NCBI GenBank assembly: GCA_910578745.1
Contig: CAJTSN010000024.1
Coordinates: 13,670-26,628, forward strand
Source: an uncultured Bacilli bacterium
Lineage (GTDB): Bacteria; Bacillota_I; Bacilli_A; RF39; UBA660
DNA length: 12,959 bases
Direction of reading: 5' to 3'
The position numbers and the translations under genes were made by a program. Below, one piece after another: positions 12,939 through 12,959 of the stretch. Numbering within the stretch: position 1 is the first letter of the stretch; every line of letters starts with the position of its first letter. The notes under the pieces were generated by a model. The model worked only from the letters and a program-made list of their open reading frames with translations. It was not told where the DNA came from and did not search any database.

Positions 12939-12959
12939 ATATTCACCATTTTAATATTA

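Noticed and set aside
1..12959. CRISPR array, tRNA, rRNA, insertion sequence or attachment site
   Set aside because: I saw no regularly spaced repeats, cloverleaf-like segments, transposase frames or paired flanking repeats on either strand.

Overview
The window is AT-rich DNA (roughly 30% G+C by eye) from a low-GC Bacillota, probably an endospore former. It carries yabG (spore-coat protease), veg and spoVG side by side, as remnants of the Bacillus yabG-veg-...-spoVG neighbourhood. Shine-Dalgarno sites are strong (AGGAGG type), and TTG and GTG starts are common. Veg ends at a TGA exactly where the family ends, so TGA is a stop codon. This argues against a Mycoplasma-type code, although the gene set would suit a gut Bacilli/Erysipelotrichia-like lineage. 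Species cannot be named from the sequence.

Layout. (1) 1-1029: the 5' end of an unrecognised leftward gene, then two tandemly duplicated small Xre-type HTH regulators whose promoter regions were copied along with the genes. (2) 1054-1876: a DUF5131 (phage Gp37/Gp68-like) radical-SAM-type protein preceded by a coupled 15-codon ORF. (3) 1877-2305: a long non-coding stretch, possibly with a decayed small gene. (4) 2306-7051: a complete Bce-type antimicrobial-peptide sensing and detoxification module (response regulator, intramembrane-sensing kinase, ABC ATPase, large permease). A perfect palindromic BceR-type operator sits between the kinase and transporter genes. (5) 7171-8001: a signal-less M23 peptidase with wall-binding-like C-terminal repeats, resembling a phage endolysin. 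(6) 8079-9119: yabG-veg on the minus strand. (7) 9350-9711: spoVG. (8) 9729-10939: a secreted surface protein split by a frameshift at a run of eight G. (9) 11112-12938: an operon of a PadR regulator, a HAAS/DUF1700 membrane protein and a multi-pass membrane protein of unknown function.

How the genes work together. The Bce module should sense a cell-wall-active peptide by flux through the transporter, which signals to the kinase. The phosphorylated regulator would then bind the operator at 4101-4126 and raise transporter output. The PadR-HAAS operon looks self-regulated, with a candidate operator over its own -10. YabG, Veg and SpoVG belong to sporulation or stationary-phase physiology.

The most interesting signals are slippage-prone tracts. 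G8 interrupts the surface protein, where one base fewer restores a full family-like C-terminus. A11 lies in the overlap between the HAAS gene and the last membrane gene, which has no visible ribosome site. Also notable are a probable AUU start codon for PadR and a -35/-10 pair with a 15-bp spacer in front of the surface gene. No CRISPR array, tRNA, rRNA, transposase or reverse transcriptase is visible.
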